A stretch of DNA of 64,000 nt. It comes from a virus. Position numbers and translations under genes: made by a program. Position 1 is the stretch's first letter, and each line of letters opens with the position of its first letter. Where the stretch lies: positions 1-64,000 of IMG/VR virus record IMGVR_UViG_3300008448_008693. One strand, 5' to 3'. Shown one piece after another: positions 16,215-23,958 of this stretch. A model generated the notes under the pieces. The model made no database searches and was not told the DNA's origin. It saw nothing but the letters and a program-made list of their open reading frames with translations.

Positions 16215-17741
16215 ATGGAAAATAAAAAAAATTTGGTAGAAGAAGCGGTAATTCAAATTAAGAATTTGGAAGAAGCTATTGCCGAGAATGCAAAAGGAAT
16301 ACTTCAGTCAACTATGGCAGGAGAAATCAAAGAATTAGTAAAAGAATCTCTTACGGAACAAGGTGATGAGATTGAAGAACCAGAGACTGACGTTGAAGAC
16401 GTTGAGGATGAAGTTGATTCCGATGAGGAAATGGCTGACGACGAAATGGACGACGCTGATGTTGATAATTTTGAAATGGATGACTTAGAGGATTCTGATG
16501 ACGAAGAACCTGTTATTGATTTAACAACATTAGGTGACAGTGAAGAGGATACTCAAGAGATGTTGAGAGTATTCCAACTAATGGGACCTGAAGATGAGGT
16601 AATCGTTAAGAAAGATGAAACAGGTAACATCAATTTAAAAGACAACCAAACAAACAAAGAATATATGATTGTACAAGAATCAGAAGAAGAGTTTGATTTT
16701 TCAGAAATGGACGAAGAGGATGATTTCTCATTTGAGTCTGAAATGTATGAAGATGATGACGAATCTGAATCTGAAGTTAAGGATATCATTAATAAAGTTT
16801 TCGCAACTGAAGAGTTTGAAGAAGAAGAGGATGAAGAAATCGTTTACGAAATTGAAATGGAGGACGAGGAAGAAGATGAATCTTACGAATTAGACGAAGA
16901 GTTTGAAGACGAAGAAGAGGAAGAAATCGTTTACGAAATTGAGATGGAAGATGAAGAAGAAGATGAGTCTTACGAATTGGACGAAGAGTTTGAAGAGGAA
17001 GAAGATGAGTCTTATGATTTGGATTCAGTAATGGAATCTAAATCGTTTAAAGCTAAAGGTGTAGGAATGGGTAAACCAAATAAGAAAAAAATCTATTCAG
17101 CTAAACCTAACCAAGAAGGTGGTTTTAAAACTGTTAAGAAAACAGCTAACAAAACTATGGGTACAGGAAGTGCTAAAAAAGGTTTCTCTTATAAAGATGG
17201 TGAAAACTTAGACGGTAAAATGAAATTAGTTAAAGGTAAAAAATCTGAAACTAAAGAAGCCGCTCGTACTTACGGAAATGGTTCTAAATCAGGACGTGGT
17301 TTGAGAAAAGGTATTACACCTAATAGAAATCTTAATCTAGAAAACGTTAACAACAACGAAATCAAAGTTTTAAGAGAAAAGAACGAAGAATACAGAAAAG
17401 CATTGAATGTATTTAGAGATAAGTTGAATGAAGTTGCAGTGTTCAATTCAAACTTGGCTTACGCTACACGTTTGTTTACTGAGCATACTACAACTAAACA
17501 AGAAAAAATCAACATCCTAAAAAGATTTGATTCTGTAGAAACTATTAAAGAATCTAAAAACTTATATCATTCTATTAAGGATGAATTAACAAACACAAAA
17601 TCACAACCAATGAATGAGTCAATTGATAGAGCTATTAATAACTCACCATCAACAGGTTCAGCGGTTAATTTAATTGAGTCAAAAACTTACGAAAATCCTC
17701 AATTCTTGAGAATGAAAGATTTAATGGCAAAATTAAAATAA
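16215..17741 (+). CDS. Prohead core/scaffold protein (gp22-like position)
   Basis: A 508-aa protein immediately before the capsid gene, as T4 gp22 is. The N-terminal helix is followed by a very acidic middle (about 55-270) with a duplicated IVYEIEMEDEEEDESYE block, a basic Gly/Lys segment (about 275-370) and a helical C terminus (about 378-508). Many Leu/Ile-X-Glu triplets (LVE, LTE, LNE, LIE) are spread through it, as expected for a core protein destroyed by the prohead protease during maturation. Similarity to gp22 itself is not visible, so the call rests on position, acidity, helix content and cleavage sites. Confidence 0.75.
   Translation: MENKKNLVEEAVIQIKNLEEAIAENAKGILQSTMAGEIKELVKESLTEQGDEIEEPETDVEDVEDEVDSDEEMADDEMDDADVDNFEMDDLEDSDDEEPVIDLTTLGDSEEDTQEMLRVFQLMGPEDEVIVKKDETGNINLKDNQTNKEYMIVQESEEEFDFSEMDEEDDFSFESEMYEDDDESESEVKDIINKVFATEEFEEEEDEEIVYEIEMEDEEEDESYELDEEFEDEEEEEIVYEIEMEDEEEDESYELDEEFEEEEDESYDLDSVMESKSFKAKGVGMGKPNKKKIYSAKPNQEGGFKTVKKTANKTMGTGSAKKGFSYKDGENLDGKMKLVKGKKSETKEAARTYGNGSKSGRGLRKGITPNRNLNLENVNNNEIKVLREKNEEYRKALNVFRDKLNEVAVFNSNLAYATRLFTEHTTTKQEKINILKRFDSVETIKESKNLYHSIKDELTNTKSQPMNESIDRAINNSPSTGSAVNLIESKTYENPQFLRMKDLMAKLK
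16834..16995 (+). repeat. Duplicated acidic block in the scaffold gene
   Basis: Two copies, near 16834-16908 and 16921-16995 (87-bp offset), encode EEIVYEIEMEDEEEDES and a following YELDEEFE. Differences are nearly all synonymous. Confidence 0.8.
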
Positions 17742-17778
17742 AAATAAAATAAACAAATAAAATAAAAACAAAAACAAA

Positions 17779-19662
17779 ATGGGAGCATTATTAGAATCAG
17801 GTCTTGTTGGTAACATCGGTCTTAAGCACCTTAAAGTTATCAAAGAAGATACTATTAACAAATGGGATAAATTAGGATTCCTAGATGGTCTTAAAGGACA
17901 TCTTAAAGAGAACGTAGCTCAGTTATATGAGAACCAAGCGTCTCACCTAATCAACGAAGCAACTTCTGACGGTTCATCAGGTTCTTTTGAAACTGTGGTT
18001 TTCCCAATCGTTAGACGTGTATTCTCTAAATTGTTGGCAAACGATATCGTTTCTGTACAAGCAATGAACTTACCTATTGGTAAATTGTTCTACTTCGTAC
18101 CTAAAATCCAAGGTTATAATGGTGGTACTTATAATGGATTAGACGCTGGTCAATCAGGAGCACACTACGCACCAATTGGTTCACCAAGTAATCCTGATAC
18201 AGACGGAGCGGCAGTTGCGGCAGGTTATGACCCAGCTTATTCTTCAGGTTCTTACAACCCTACTTACAAGAAAAATCTTTATGATTTGTTCTACGAAGGA
18301 ACTGAGCCAGGTTTAGACCCAGCAGGTTTATTTGACTACTCTAAAGGTCGTTGGTCAGCAATTACATCTTCTACTGTTGTTCAAAAATGGGATAATGGTA
18401 GTTTAGTTGACGCTGGTGCGGCATTTGACGGTAAAAATGTAAGAAAACTTATCATCAAAATGTGTGGTTTTGCTGATACAGGTGCTGGTAAATTAATTGG
18501 ACCTGATGGAAACGAAATGGATACTGAAGCATTCTTAGCTGATTTACACGTTATTGCTAACGTTGCTGACTTCACAGTTTCTGCAACATCGGCTTGTAAT
18601 ACAGTAGTTGATGCTGATGGTAATCCTGTTTCATTATTGTTCAGAGTTGTTACTCAACAATATGGTCAAGGAATTGTTAGTGGTTTAAACCCTGTTAAAC
18701 AAACAACTTGGGCTACTGATGGTAATGGTGGTTCATTCAGAAACGTATGTGACGCTAACGGATGTATCTATTTAGAAATTGACCTTTCTTGTCCTGTATG
18801 TGCTACTTGTGAAGCAGAATCAATTGACGGATACAATGGTACATTGATTGACACTCTTGTTGATGACGCGGCTTTCACAGCTATCTTCAGACGTTACGAA
18901 GAGTTAGAATTTGAAGACAAAATTGGTGAGGTTTCTTTTGACCTTGAGTCAGTTACAGTTTCTGTGACAGAAAGAAAACTAAGAGCACAATGGTCTCCAG
19001 AATTAGCTCAGGACGTTGCAGCGTTCCATAACATTGATGCTGAAGCTGAATTGACAGCGTTGTTGTCAGAACAAGTTGCAGCTGAAATTGACCGTGAAAT
19101 TTTACGTGACCTACGTAAAGGAGCGGCTTGGAACCTACGTTGGGATTACAACGGATGGAGAAGACTTTCTCAAACAACTTCTTACACTCAGAAAGATTGG
19201 AACCAAACTTTGATTACAGCAATCAACCAATTGTCAGCACAAATCCACAAATCTACATTGAGAGGTGGAGCTAACTGGATTGTTGTTTCTTCTGAAGTTT
19301 CAGCTATCTTTGATGACTTAGAATACTTCCACGTATCTAATGCGTCTCCTGAGCAAGACCAATACAACATGGGTATTGAAAGAGTTGGTACATTAGCAGG
19401 TCGTTACCAAGTTTACCGTGACCCTTACTTCCCAGCTAACCAAGTGTTAATTGGACACAAAGGAACGTCATTGTTAGACACAGGTTACATCTACGCACCG
19501 TATGTACCTCTACAATTAACTCCTACAATGTACAACCCATTCAACTTCACACCAATCAAAGGTATCATGACGAGATACGCGAAGAAGATGGTCAACAATA
19601 GATTTTACGGTAGAATTACTGTAGATGGAGTTCGTACATTTGATTTAAGAGAATTGAGATAA
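17779..19662 (+). CDS. Major capsid protein (gp23-like)
   Basis: A 627-aa HK97-fold capsid protein. The N-terminal 60 residues form a helical propeptide ending HLINE/ATSDG, which parallels the processing site of T4 gp23; mature size would be about 567 aa. The segment VVFPIVRRVFSKLLANDIVSVQAMNLP (split here at residue 74-100) and the late RYQVYRDPYF motif resemble the gp23 family. An insertion between about 225 and 350 holds seven cysteines (229, 273, 324, 329, 338, 341, 344), four of them in a compact C-x(8)-C-x2-C-x2-C pattern, which T4 gp23 lacks. Codon use differs from its neighbours, with more C-ending codons, as expected of a highly expressed gene. The leader is A-rich and has no Shine-Dalgarno sequence. 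Confidence 0.93.
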   Translation: MGALLESGLVGNIGLKHLKVIKEDTINKWDKLGFLDGLKGHLKENVAQLYENQASHLINEATSDGSSGSFETVVFPIVRRVFSKLLANDIVSVQAMNLPIGKLFYFVPKIQGYNGGTYNGLDAGQSGAHYAPIGSPSNPDTDGAAVAAGYDPAYSSGSYNPTYKKNLYDLFYEGTEPGLDPAGLFDYSKGRWSAITSSTVVQKWDNGSLVDAGAAFDGKNVRKLIIKMCGFADTGAGKLIGPDGNEMDTEAFLADLHVIANVADFTVSATSACNTVVDADGNPVSLLFRVVTQQYGQGIVSGLNPVKQTTWATDGNGGSFRNVCDANGCIYLEIDLSCPVCATCEAESIDGYNGTLIDTLVDDAAFTAIFRRYEELEFEDKIGEVSFDLESVTVSVTERKLRAQWSPELAQDVAAFHNIDAEAELTALLSEQVAAEIDREILRDLRKGAAWNLRWDYNGWRRLSQTTSYTQKDWNQTLITAINQLSAQIHKSTLRGGANWIVVSSEVSAIFDDLEYFHVSNASPEQDQYNMGIERVGTLAGRYQVYRDPYFPANQVLIGHKGTSLLDTGYIYAPYVPLQLTPTMYNPFNFTPIKGIMTRYAKKMVNNRFYGRITVDGVRTFDLRELR

Positions 19663-19684
19663 TCAAAATCTTAAATAAAATATG

Positions 19685-19718
19685 AAAAAGGTCAGAGTTA
19701 ATCTGACCTTTTTTTTTA
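19685..19718 (+). terminator. Strong intrinsic terminator after the capsid gene
   Basis: A 12-bp perfect stem (AAAAAGGTCAGA / TCTGACCTTTTT) with loop GTTAA is followed by further T residues. Confidence 0.92.
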
Positions 19719-19761
19719 CTTGATATTGATATAATCGTTAATATGTTTATATATATAATAT

Positions 19762-20448
19762 ATGAAAAAAATAATTATTGATGGAATTATAGAAAAAGAA
19801 ATTTTAAGACTTTACAACGAAGAATATTTAGGTAGTCCATCTATTTCTGAAAAATTAAATATTAAAAAACACATAGTTTTAAGAGTACTTAAAGAAAATA
19901 AAGTTAATATTGGTCCATCTGGAAGAAAATATAAAGGTGGTAAAAGTGCTTCAGATAAAAGACATTATAATAAAAATAAAGAAAAAAGATTATCATATCA
20001 TAAACAATGGTATGAAGATAACAAAGATAAATGGAACGAATATATAAAAGAATACCGTGAAAAAAATAAAGAAAAAATTCGTGAAATAAAACGTAATTAC
20101 GAAAAAACCCGTAAAGCGAACGACCCCATTTATAAACTAATCAACAATTTCAGAACCGCAATTTATCAGGTTTTAAAGGAAAACAATGTTAAAAAAAACG
20201 GTCATTATTTTGATATTCTAAAATACTCACCCGAAGATTTAATTGTACATTTGGAAAAACAATTTGATGAAAGAATGTCTTGGGACAATTATGGTGAATG
20301 GCATGTTGACCATATAAAACCGATTTCATCATTCAACATCCAAGAGATTGGTGACAATGAGTTTATAGAATGTTGGTCATTAAACAATTTGCAACCATTG
20401 TGGGGTGATGAAAATATTCGCAAGTCAAATAAATTAGACTATTTATAA
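19762..20448 (+). CDS. HNH homing endonuclease with N-terminal HTH
   Basis: A free-standing endonuclease of 228 aa. Residues 1-50 look like a helix-turn-helix region (a short SPSISEKLN helix pair). A highly charged Lys/Glu/Tyr linker follows, and the C terminus has the HNH core: WHVDHIKPIS (about 188-197), a central Asn in WSLNNLQPLW, and a final ENIRKSNK. Such genes are selfish elements that cut and convert related phage genomes, often beside conserved genes. Here it follows the capsid gene and its terminator, and has its own AT-rich upstream sequence (TGTTTATATATATAA). It is probably a later insertion. Confidence 0.9.
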   Translation: MKKIIIDGIIEKEILRLYNEEYLGSPSISEKLNIKKHIVLRVLKENKVNIGPSGRKYKGGKSASDKRHYNKNKEKRLSYHKQWYEDNKDKWNEYIKEYREKNKEKIREIKRNYEKTRKANDPIYKLINNFRTAIYQVLKENNVKKNGHYFDILKYSPEDLIVHLEKQFDERMSWDNYGEWHVDHIKPISSFNIQEIGDNEFIECWSLNNLQPLWGDENIRKSNKLDYL

Positions 20449-20455
20449 ATAAAAT
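20440..20455 (+). promoter_or_regulatory. TATTTAT/TATAAATA promoter candidate
   Basis: TATTTATAAATAAAAT overlaps the end of the HNH gene and contains TATAAATA at 20444-20451. It ends 7 bases before the start codon at 20463. Confidence 0.5.
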
Positions 20456-20462
20456 CCTCTTT

Positions 20463-20939
20463 ATGAATTACACCCAACACATACTAAAAATTATAGTTAT
20501 ATTAATATCATTACTATATCCTTTTGTGTTATTGTCAGTTGAGGGTGAACTTTTATCATTATCACAATATTGGAATACTTCATTACAACCATTATTTATT
20601 GTTGCGAATGTAATGACAGCATATTTCTTTTTTGGAATAGACAATTGGAGGTTTTCATCTTTTTTATTAGTGATGGTAACCGCTTTCTCAGTTAAATTAT
20701 ATCCAATGATACATAACGTTGTTGCCGTTATGTTTTTTTTATCTTGTCTTTATCCTTTATTTAAAAGTAAACGATTTAAATTTTATGCTTATTTATACCT
20801 TTTATCACCATTAGTTGGTTTTTTATTAGGGTTATTATACCTTGAAATTTATGGTATTATTATTTTATGTTCATATCATCTCCATAGTATTATACACGTT
20901 ATGTCAGTTATGTATCAAAAACATAAATTGGAGGGGTGA
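20463..20939 (+). CDS. Small integral membrane protein, 158 aa
   Basis: About four to five hydrophobic segments fill the protein (near residues 8-27, 45-62, 64-84, 86-96 and 105-130), with short charged loops. The N terminus MNYTQHILKI followed by a long hydrophobic stretch could be an uncleaved signal anchor. No family is recognised. Holins are small phage membrane proteins, but this one has more segments than usual and no endolysin gene lies beside it, so I do not call it a holin. It has its own promoter-like motif, which overlaps the end of the HNH gene. Confidence 0.75.
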   Translation: MNYTQHILKIIVILISLLYPFVLLSVEGELLSLSQYWNTSLQPLFIVANVMTAYFFFGIDNWRFSSFLLVMVTAFSVKLYPMIHNVVAVMFFLSCLYPLFKSKRFKFYAYLYLLSPLVGFLLGLLYLEIYGIIILCSYHLHSIIHVMSVMYQKHKLEG

Positions 20940-20956
20940 TTTTTCTTATTTTCAGA

Positions 20957-20970
20957 TATTTATAAATAAA
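20957..20970 (+). promoter_or_regulatory. TATTTAT/TATAAATA promoter candidate
   Basis: TATTTATAAATAAA contains TATAAATA at 20961-20968 and ends 8 bases before the start codon at 20979. It is one of the cleanest examples. Confidence 0.55.
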
Positions 20971-20978
20971 CATTTTTT

Positions 20979-21740
20979 ATGAAAAAAAAATTATTTGATA
21001 TAGAATCTGACGAAGTAAAAAGGATTTTATCATTACATGAGGAAAGAACTAAAAATCAGTATTTAAATATTATTAATGAGGAAGGTGGAAACGTATCTGA
21101 CCCTAATTATGGTAAATCAAACGCACAACCAAAACAAAAAATAACTCCTCTACAATCATGGACTGTAAGTTCTGCAAGTTATTCTTTAGAAAATGCTAAA
21201 GGAGGTACATCTAACAATGAATTAAAATTTTTTAAAGGAACCAAATTTGTTCAAAAAATTAATAAACAAGGTAAACCTTATTTAATTACTCAAGCAACTA
21301 CAGTCCAATTACCACAAACTTTAACAGGAAAAATAAATGGTCAGGCGACCGCAAGTGTTATGTATAATTGTGCAACAGGTAAATTTAGTTTAACTAACGT
21401 TAAGAATATAAAAACACCATCAGTACAATTCCAAGACAAAAGTCAACGATGGTATGATGAGGAAAGATATTTAACGGCTCAACTAACTAAAGTTTGTCAA
21501 TATAAAGCACCAAAACAAGAACCCCCTGTAAAAGACGCCAATGCGGGTTCAGGAGGAGGTTCAGGCTCAGGAGGAGGTTCAGGCTCAGGAGGAGGTTCAG
21601 GCTCAGGAGGAGGTTCATCACAATTCACTCAAGATGTTGCAAATTTAAATACACAAATACAAACATCTTTAGGGGTTCAAACTCCAACAGGACAATTAAC
21701 CGATGCGGATATTGACGCAATATTAGCTAAATTAGGATAA
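20979..21740 (+). CDS. Leader-bearing cargo candidate with Gly-Ser linker
   Basis: The first 34 residues form a charged leader (MKKKLFDIESDEVKRI and onwards) ending LNIINE, a gp21-type site. A domain of about 150 residues follows, with two cysteines and no recognised motif. A Gly-Gly-Gly-Ser-Gly-Ser linker (about residues 190-213) then joins it to a short C-terminal helix resembling that of a small binding module (TGQLTDADIDAILAKLG). The arrangement of leader, domain, flexible linker and terminal helix suggests a secreted or virion-delivered protein. It pairs with the next gene, which has a related leader. Confidence 0.75.
   Translation: MKKKLFDIESDEVKRILSLHEERTKNQYLNIINEEGGNVSDPNYGKSNAQPKQKITPLQSWTVSSASYSLENAKGGTSNNELKFFKGTKFVQKINKQGKPYLITQATTVQLPQTLTGKINGQATASVMYNCATGKFSLTNVKNIKTPSVQFQDKSQRWYDEERYLTAQLTKVCQYKAPKQEPPVKDANAGSGGGSGSGGGSGSGGGSGSGGGSSQFTQDVANLNTQIQTSLGVQTPTGQLTDADIDAILAKLG
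21551..21616 (+). repeat. 18-bp tandem repeat encoding a Gly-Ser linker
   Basis: About 3.7 copies of AGGAGGAGGTTCAGGCTC are nearly identical in DNA sequence. This suggests recent slippage, unlike the diverged Thr/Pro repeats elsewhere in this window. Confidence 0.88.
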
Positions 21741-21751
21741 GAAATTATATT

Positions 21752-22201
21752 ATGAAACAAAGATTAATTATAACTGAAGAAGAGAAAAATCAAATTATAA
21801 ATCTTCATAGAAAATTTATAAATGAGGCGGGACCTGGTGGTATTGACCCATCTTTACAACAAGGTACCACAACATCAGGAGTGACATCAGGTGCGACATC
21901 AGGTGCGACATCAGGTGCGACAGTACAACCCACGGTAATCCAAAAAGGCGTTAAAAACCCAAAAGTTGAGGCATTACAAACTAAATTAAATGAAAAATTT
22001 AATTCAGGATTAGTTGTTGATGGTAAATGGGGACCAAAAACAGCGGCGGCAGTTCAAACAGCGTTGACTTCATTACAAGGTGCTCAACAACCTAATGCAA
22101 GTACTCAACCATTACAAAAACCAACAACCGATTATGCAAAACAATTCCAACAAAACGCACAGAATATTATAAATCAAAACCCGTTTAGAAGAACGAATTA
22201 A
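21752..22201 (+). CDS. Leader-bearing protein with peptidoglycan-binding domain
   Basis: A 149-aa protein. Residues 1-25 form a leader (MKQRLIITEEEKNQI and onwards) ending KFINE/AGPGG, a gp21-type site related to the leader of the preceding gene. After a TSGAT repeat comes a PG_binding_1-like helix bundle (about 70-110) with NPKVEALQTKLNE, VDGKWGPKTAAAVQ. This fold binds the peptidoglycan peptide stem region and usually accompanies a hydrolase, but no catalytic domain is present here. It may be packaged and released at infection, or may cooperate with a separate enzyme. Confidence 0.85.
   Translation: MKQRLIITEEEKNQIINLHRKFINEAGPGGIDPSLQQGTTTSGVTSGATSGATSGATVQPTVIQKGVKNPKVEALQTKLNEKFNSGLVVDGKWGPKTAAAVQTALTSLQGAQQPNASTQPLQKPTTDYAKQFQQNAQNIINQNPFRRTN
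21872..21921 (+). repeat. 12-bp tandem repeat encoding TSGA
   Basis: Three perfect copies and one imperfect copy of GACATCAGGTGC encode Thr-Ser-Gly-Ala units between leader and peptidoglycan-binding domain. Confidence 0.85.
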
Positions 22202-22207
22202 AATAAG

Positions 22208-22237
22208 AAAGACGGACTTACTCTCCGTCTTTTTTTT
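22208..22237. terminator. Bidirectional intrinsic terminator
   Basis: A 9-bp stem (AAAGACGGA / TCCGTCTTT) with a 7-base loop lies between convergent genes, followed by a T-run on the plus strand. It overlaps the stop codon of the minus-strand gene. Confidence 0.8.
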
Positions 22238-22478
22238 GCTCTTCAGTTTCTTCAGTAATTTCAGGTCTATTTAACACCCTAATTGATTTTGATATCACCT
22301 CACATTCACCGAGAGAAAAGACATTTTGATGGTAAGCCATTTTAACCGCTTGTATTAATAATGTCGTCGCGTTGTCTTTATCAAGGGAATCTAATATGGC
22401 ATCCAAATGGCTTTCGTTATATAGTGGTATCGTGTTAAATAATTTTCCGTATAAATCTTGTTGTTCCATAAATTCCAA
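22218..22478 (-). CDS. Hypothetical protein, 86 aa
   Basis: A small, mainly helical acidic protein (LDAILDSLDKDNATTLLIQAV core) with a Glu/Lys tail. No domain recognised. It lies alone on the minus strand, convergent with the peptidoglycan-binding gene and divergent from the gene at 22506. Its size, frame and clean flanking signals support a real gene; an in-frame second ATG three codons later is an alternative start. Confidence 0.65.
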   Translation of the reverse strand: MEFMEQQDLYGKLFNTIPLYNESHLDAILDSLDKDNATTLLIQAVKMAYHQNVFSLGECEVISKSIRVLNRPEITEETEEQKKDGE

Positions 22479-22488
22479 AATGTGTTGA

Positions 22489-22502
22489 TATTTATAATTA
22501 TA
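22489..22502 (+). promoter_or_regulatory. TATTTAT-type promoter candidate
   Basis: TATTTATAATTATA ends 3 bases before the start codon at 22506. Its position decides the start of the downstream gene, because an in-frame ATG at 22458 lies upstream of it. Confidence 0.45.
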
Positions 22503-22505
22503 AGA

Positions 22506-23471
22506 ATGAAAAATAATAAAATCTATATTAACGAAGCAACTTCAACTAATACTGGTGGTAGGGGTTCATATATCGCGCCTTTACAACCTGGATTACGACC
22601 CTTTAAAAAAGACACGTTAACACCGTTTACAGATTCAGTTTCTGATTATGATAGTCCACTATTACAATATGATAGTTATGATGGAAAAATGGATGAAAGG
22701 TTAGACCAAATAAAAAAACTTGAGAAGACCGCAAAAAAAATTACAGACTATATTAAACACCACCCATATTCCACATTTAGTGATGATGAAGGTAATATTG
22801 TTAATGAATACCCTAAAGGTAAAAATAAATTAGGTATTGTTCCTATTAAGGAGTGGGTTGATGTTGACGATATAATCATTGAGGTAACATCAACAAGTTC
22901 AGGTGAATATAACGGACCCCAAGAATTAGGGTTAAAAAAATGGAAAGAAAATATTTTATCTCCCTTCACTGAATTTGTTGATAGTGATATCAATCACAAA
23001 AAGAAACAAAAAACAATGAAGAATAATATTAAAAAAGAAGTTGGTTTTTGGGAAAAAAGTTCTGATGGGACCTACAATAATCCAACTCATGATGTACATA
23101 CTATTAATGAAGATTTGGCGGTTTGGTTTGGTACAAAGAAAAAACCAAAAGGTAGTTCACAACCAAAAGGACCTTGGGTGAATATTTGTCGTAAAAAAGA
23201 AGGTGGGGGACATCCCCCTTGTGGTAGACCTGAAGCATCTGACAAGGGTTACCCAAAATGTAGAGCGGCGGGTGTTGCATCCAAAATGACAGATGCTCAG
23301 AAAAGGTCGGCTTGTCAACAAAAAAGAAAAGCTGAAAAAACTCATTCTAAGAGTGGGACAGGTAACAAACCTAAGATGGTATCGTACAAACCAAAAAAAA
23401 CCTCTAAGAACGAATCTTTTGAGGTTAGAATTAAAAACTATCTATTAGAGTTTATTAAAAATAAAGGTTAA
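22506..23471 (+). CDS. Leader-bearing Cys-rich protein, 321 aa
   Basis: With the start at 22506 the protein begins MKNNKIYINE/ATSTN. The INE/ATS site is the same as in the major capsid protein (LINE/ATSD), so cleavage after residue 10 is likely if it enters the prohead. Two related segments (ending in KDTLTPFTDSVSD and KENILSPFTEFVD) suggest an internal duplication. Residues about 225-290 contain a compact Cys-rich basic motif: WVNICRKK, HPPCGRPEAS, YPKCRAAG and SACQQKRK, possibly a zinc site or nucleic-acid-binding module. The C terminus is Lys-rich. The function is unknown, and the 3' end overlaps the convergent gene by 4 bases. Confidence 0.75.
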   Translation: MKNNKIYINEATSTNTGGRGSYIAPLQPGLRPFKKDTLTPFTDSVSDYDSPLLQYDSYDGKMDERLDQIKKLEKTAKKITDYIKHHPYSTFSDDEGNIVNEYPKGKNKLGIVPIKEWVDVDDIIIEVTSTSSGEYNGPQELGLKKWKENILSPFTEFVDSDINHKKKQKTMKNNIKKEVGFWEKSSDGTYNNPTHDVHTINEDLAVWFGTKKKPKGSSQPKGPWVNICRKKEGGGHPPCGRPEASDKGYPKCRAAGVASKMTDAQKRSACQQKRKAEKTHSKSGTGNKPKMVSYKPKKTSKNESFEVRIKNYLLEFIKNKG

Positions 23472-23902
23472 TATTTTTTACTAACTTTTTCTAAAATACT
23501 ACTTAGTGAACTTTTAATTTGTGAAATCATCTCGTCTTCAAACTCCTGTCTAATTTTTTCGGTCTTATTATCATACATACCTGTAATTCTATCCCAATCT
23601 CTTTCGTTTAGAACTACATCATAATGGTATACGTGATTTGTGATACTAATCCTTCTTTCATCAAGAATAATAAATAAACCTAATCTTGTATTTTTTATAT
23701 AACGTTTACCTGAGATAGGTGCAATCAAAAATTTAGAGTCATCTTGATTAATCAATTTATGACAAATTGATTTACAAATTCGTTCATTATAATTTAGTTT
23801 TTGGACTTCTTTACCAAATGCGCTGTTAAAATGTCTATATCTTGCCCATATAAGATATTTAACATATTGTCTTTTAATCAAAGTTCGTAATCGTTCTAAC
23901 AT
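23468..23902 (-). CDS. Hypothetical protein, 144 aa
   Basis: A basic N terminus (LRTLIKRQYVKYLIWARYRH) is followed by a mixed region and a helical C terminus. No known motif. Upstream on the minus strand is TATATTTG, which fits the Bacteroidota -7 element TAnnTTTG, so this gene may be read by host RNA polymerase early in infection rather than by the phage late system. That is a suggestion from one short match. Confidence 0.65.
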   Translation of the reverse strand: MLERLRTLIKRQYVKYLIWARYRHFNSAFGKEVQKLNYNERICKSICHKLINQDDSKFLIAPISGKRYIKNTRLGLFIILDERRISITNHVYHYDVVLNERDWDRITGMYDNKTEKIRQEFEDEMISQIKSSLSSILEKVSKKY

Positions 23903-23958
23903 ATTAATCTATTTAAAACAAATATATGAATGTTTTTTTAAATAGGGTATAAATTAAA

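Noticed and set aside
20463-20939. Holin call for the membrane protein
   Set aside because: The number of hydrophobic segments and the lack of a nearby endolysin do not support it.
22458-22505. Earlier ATG for the 22506 gene
   Set aside because: It overlaps the divergent gene's start and precedes the promoter-like motif. The 22506 start gives the leader with the INE/ATS site.
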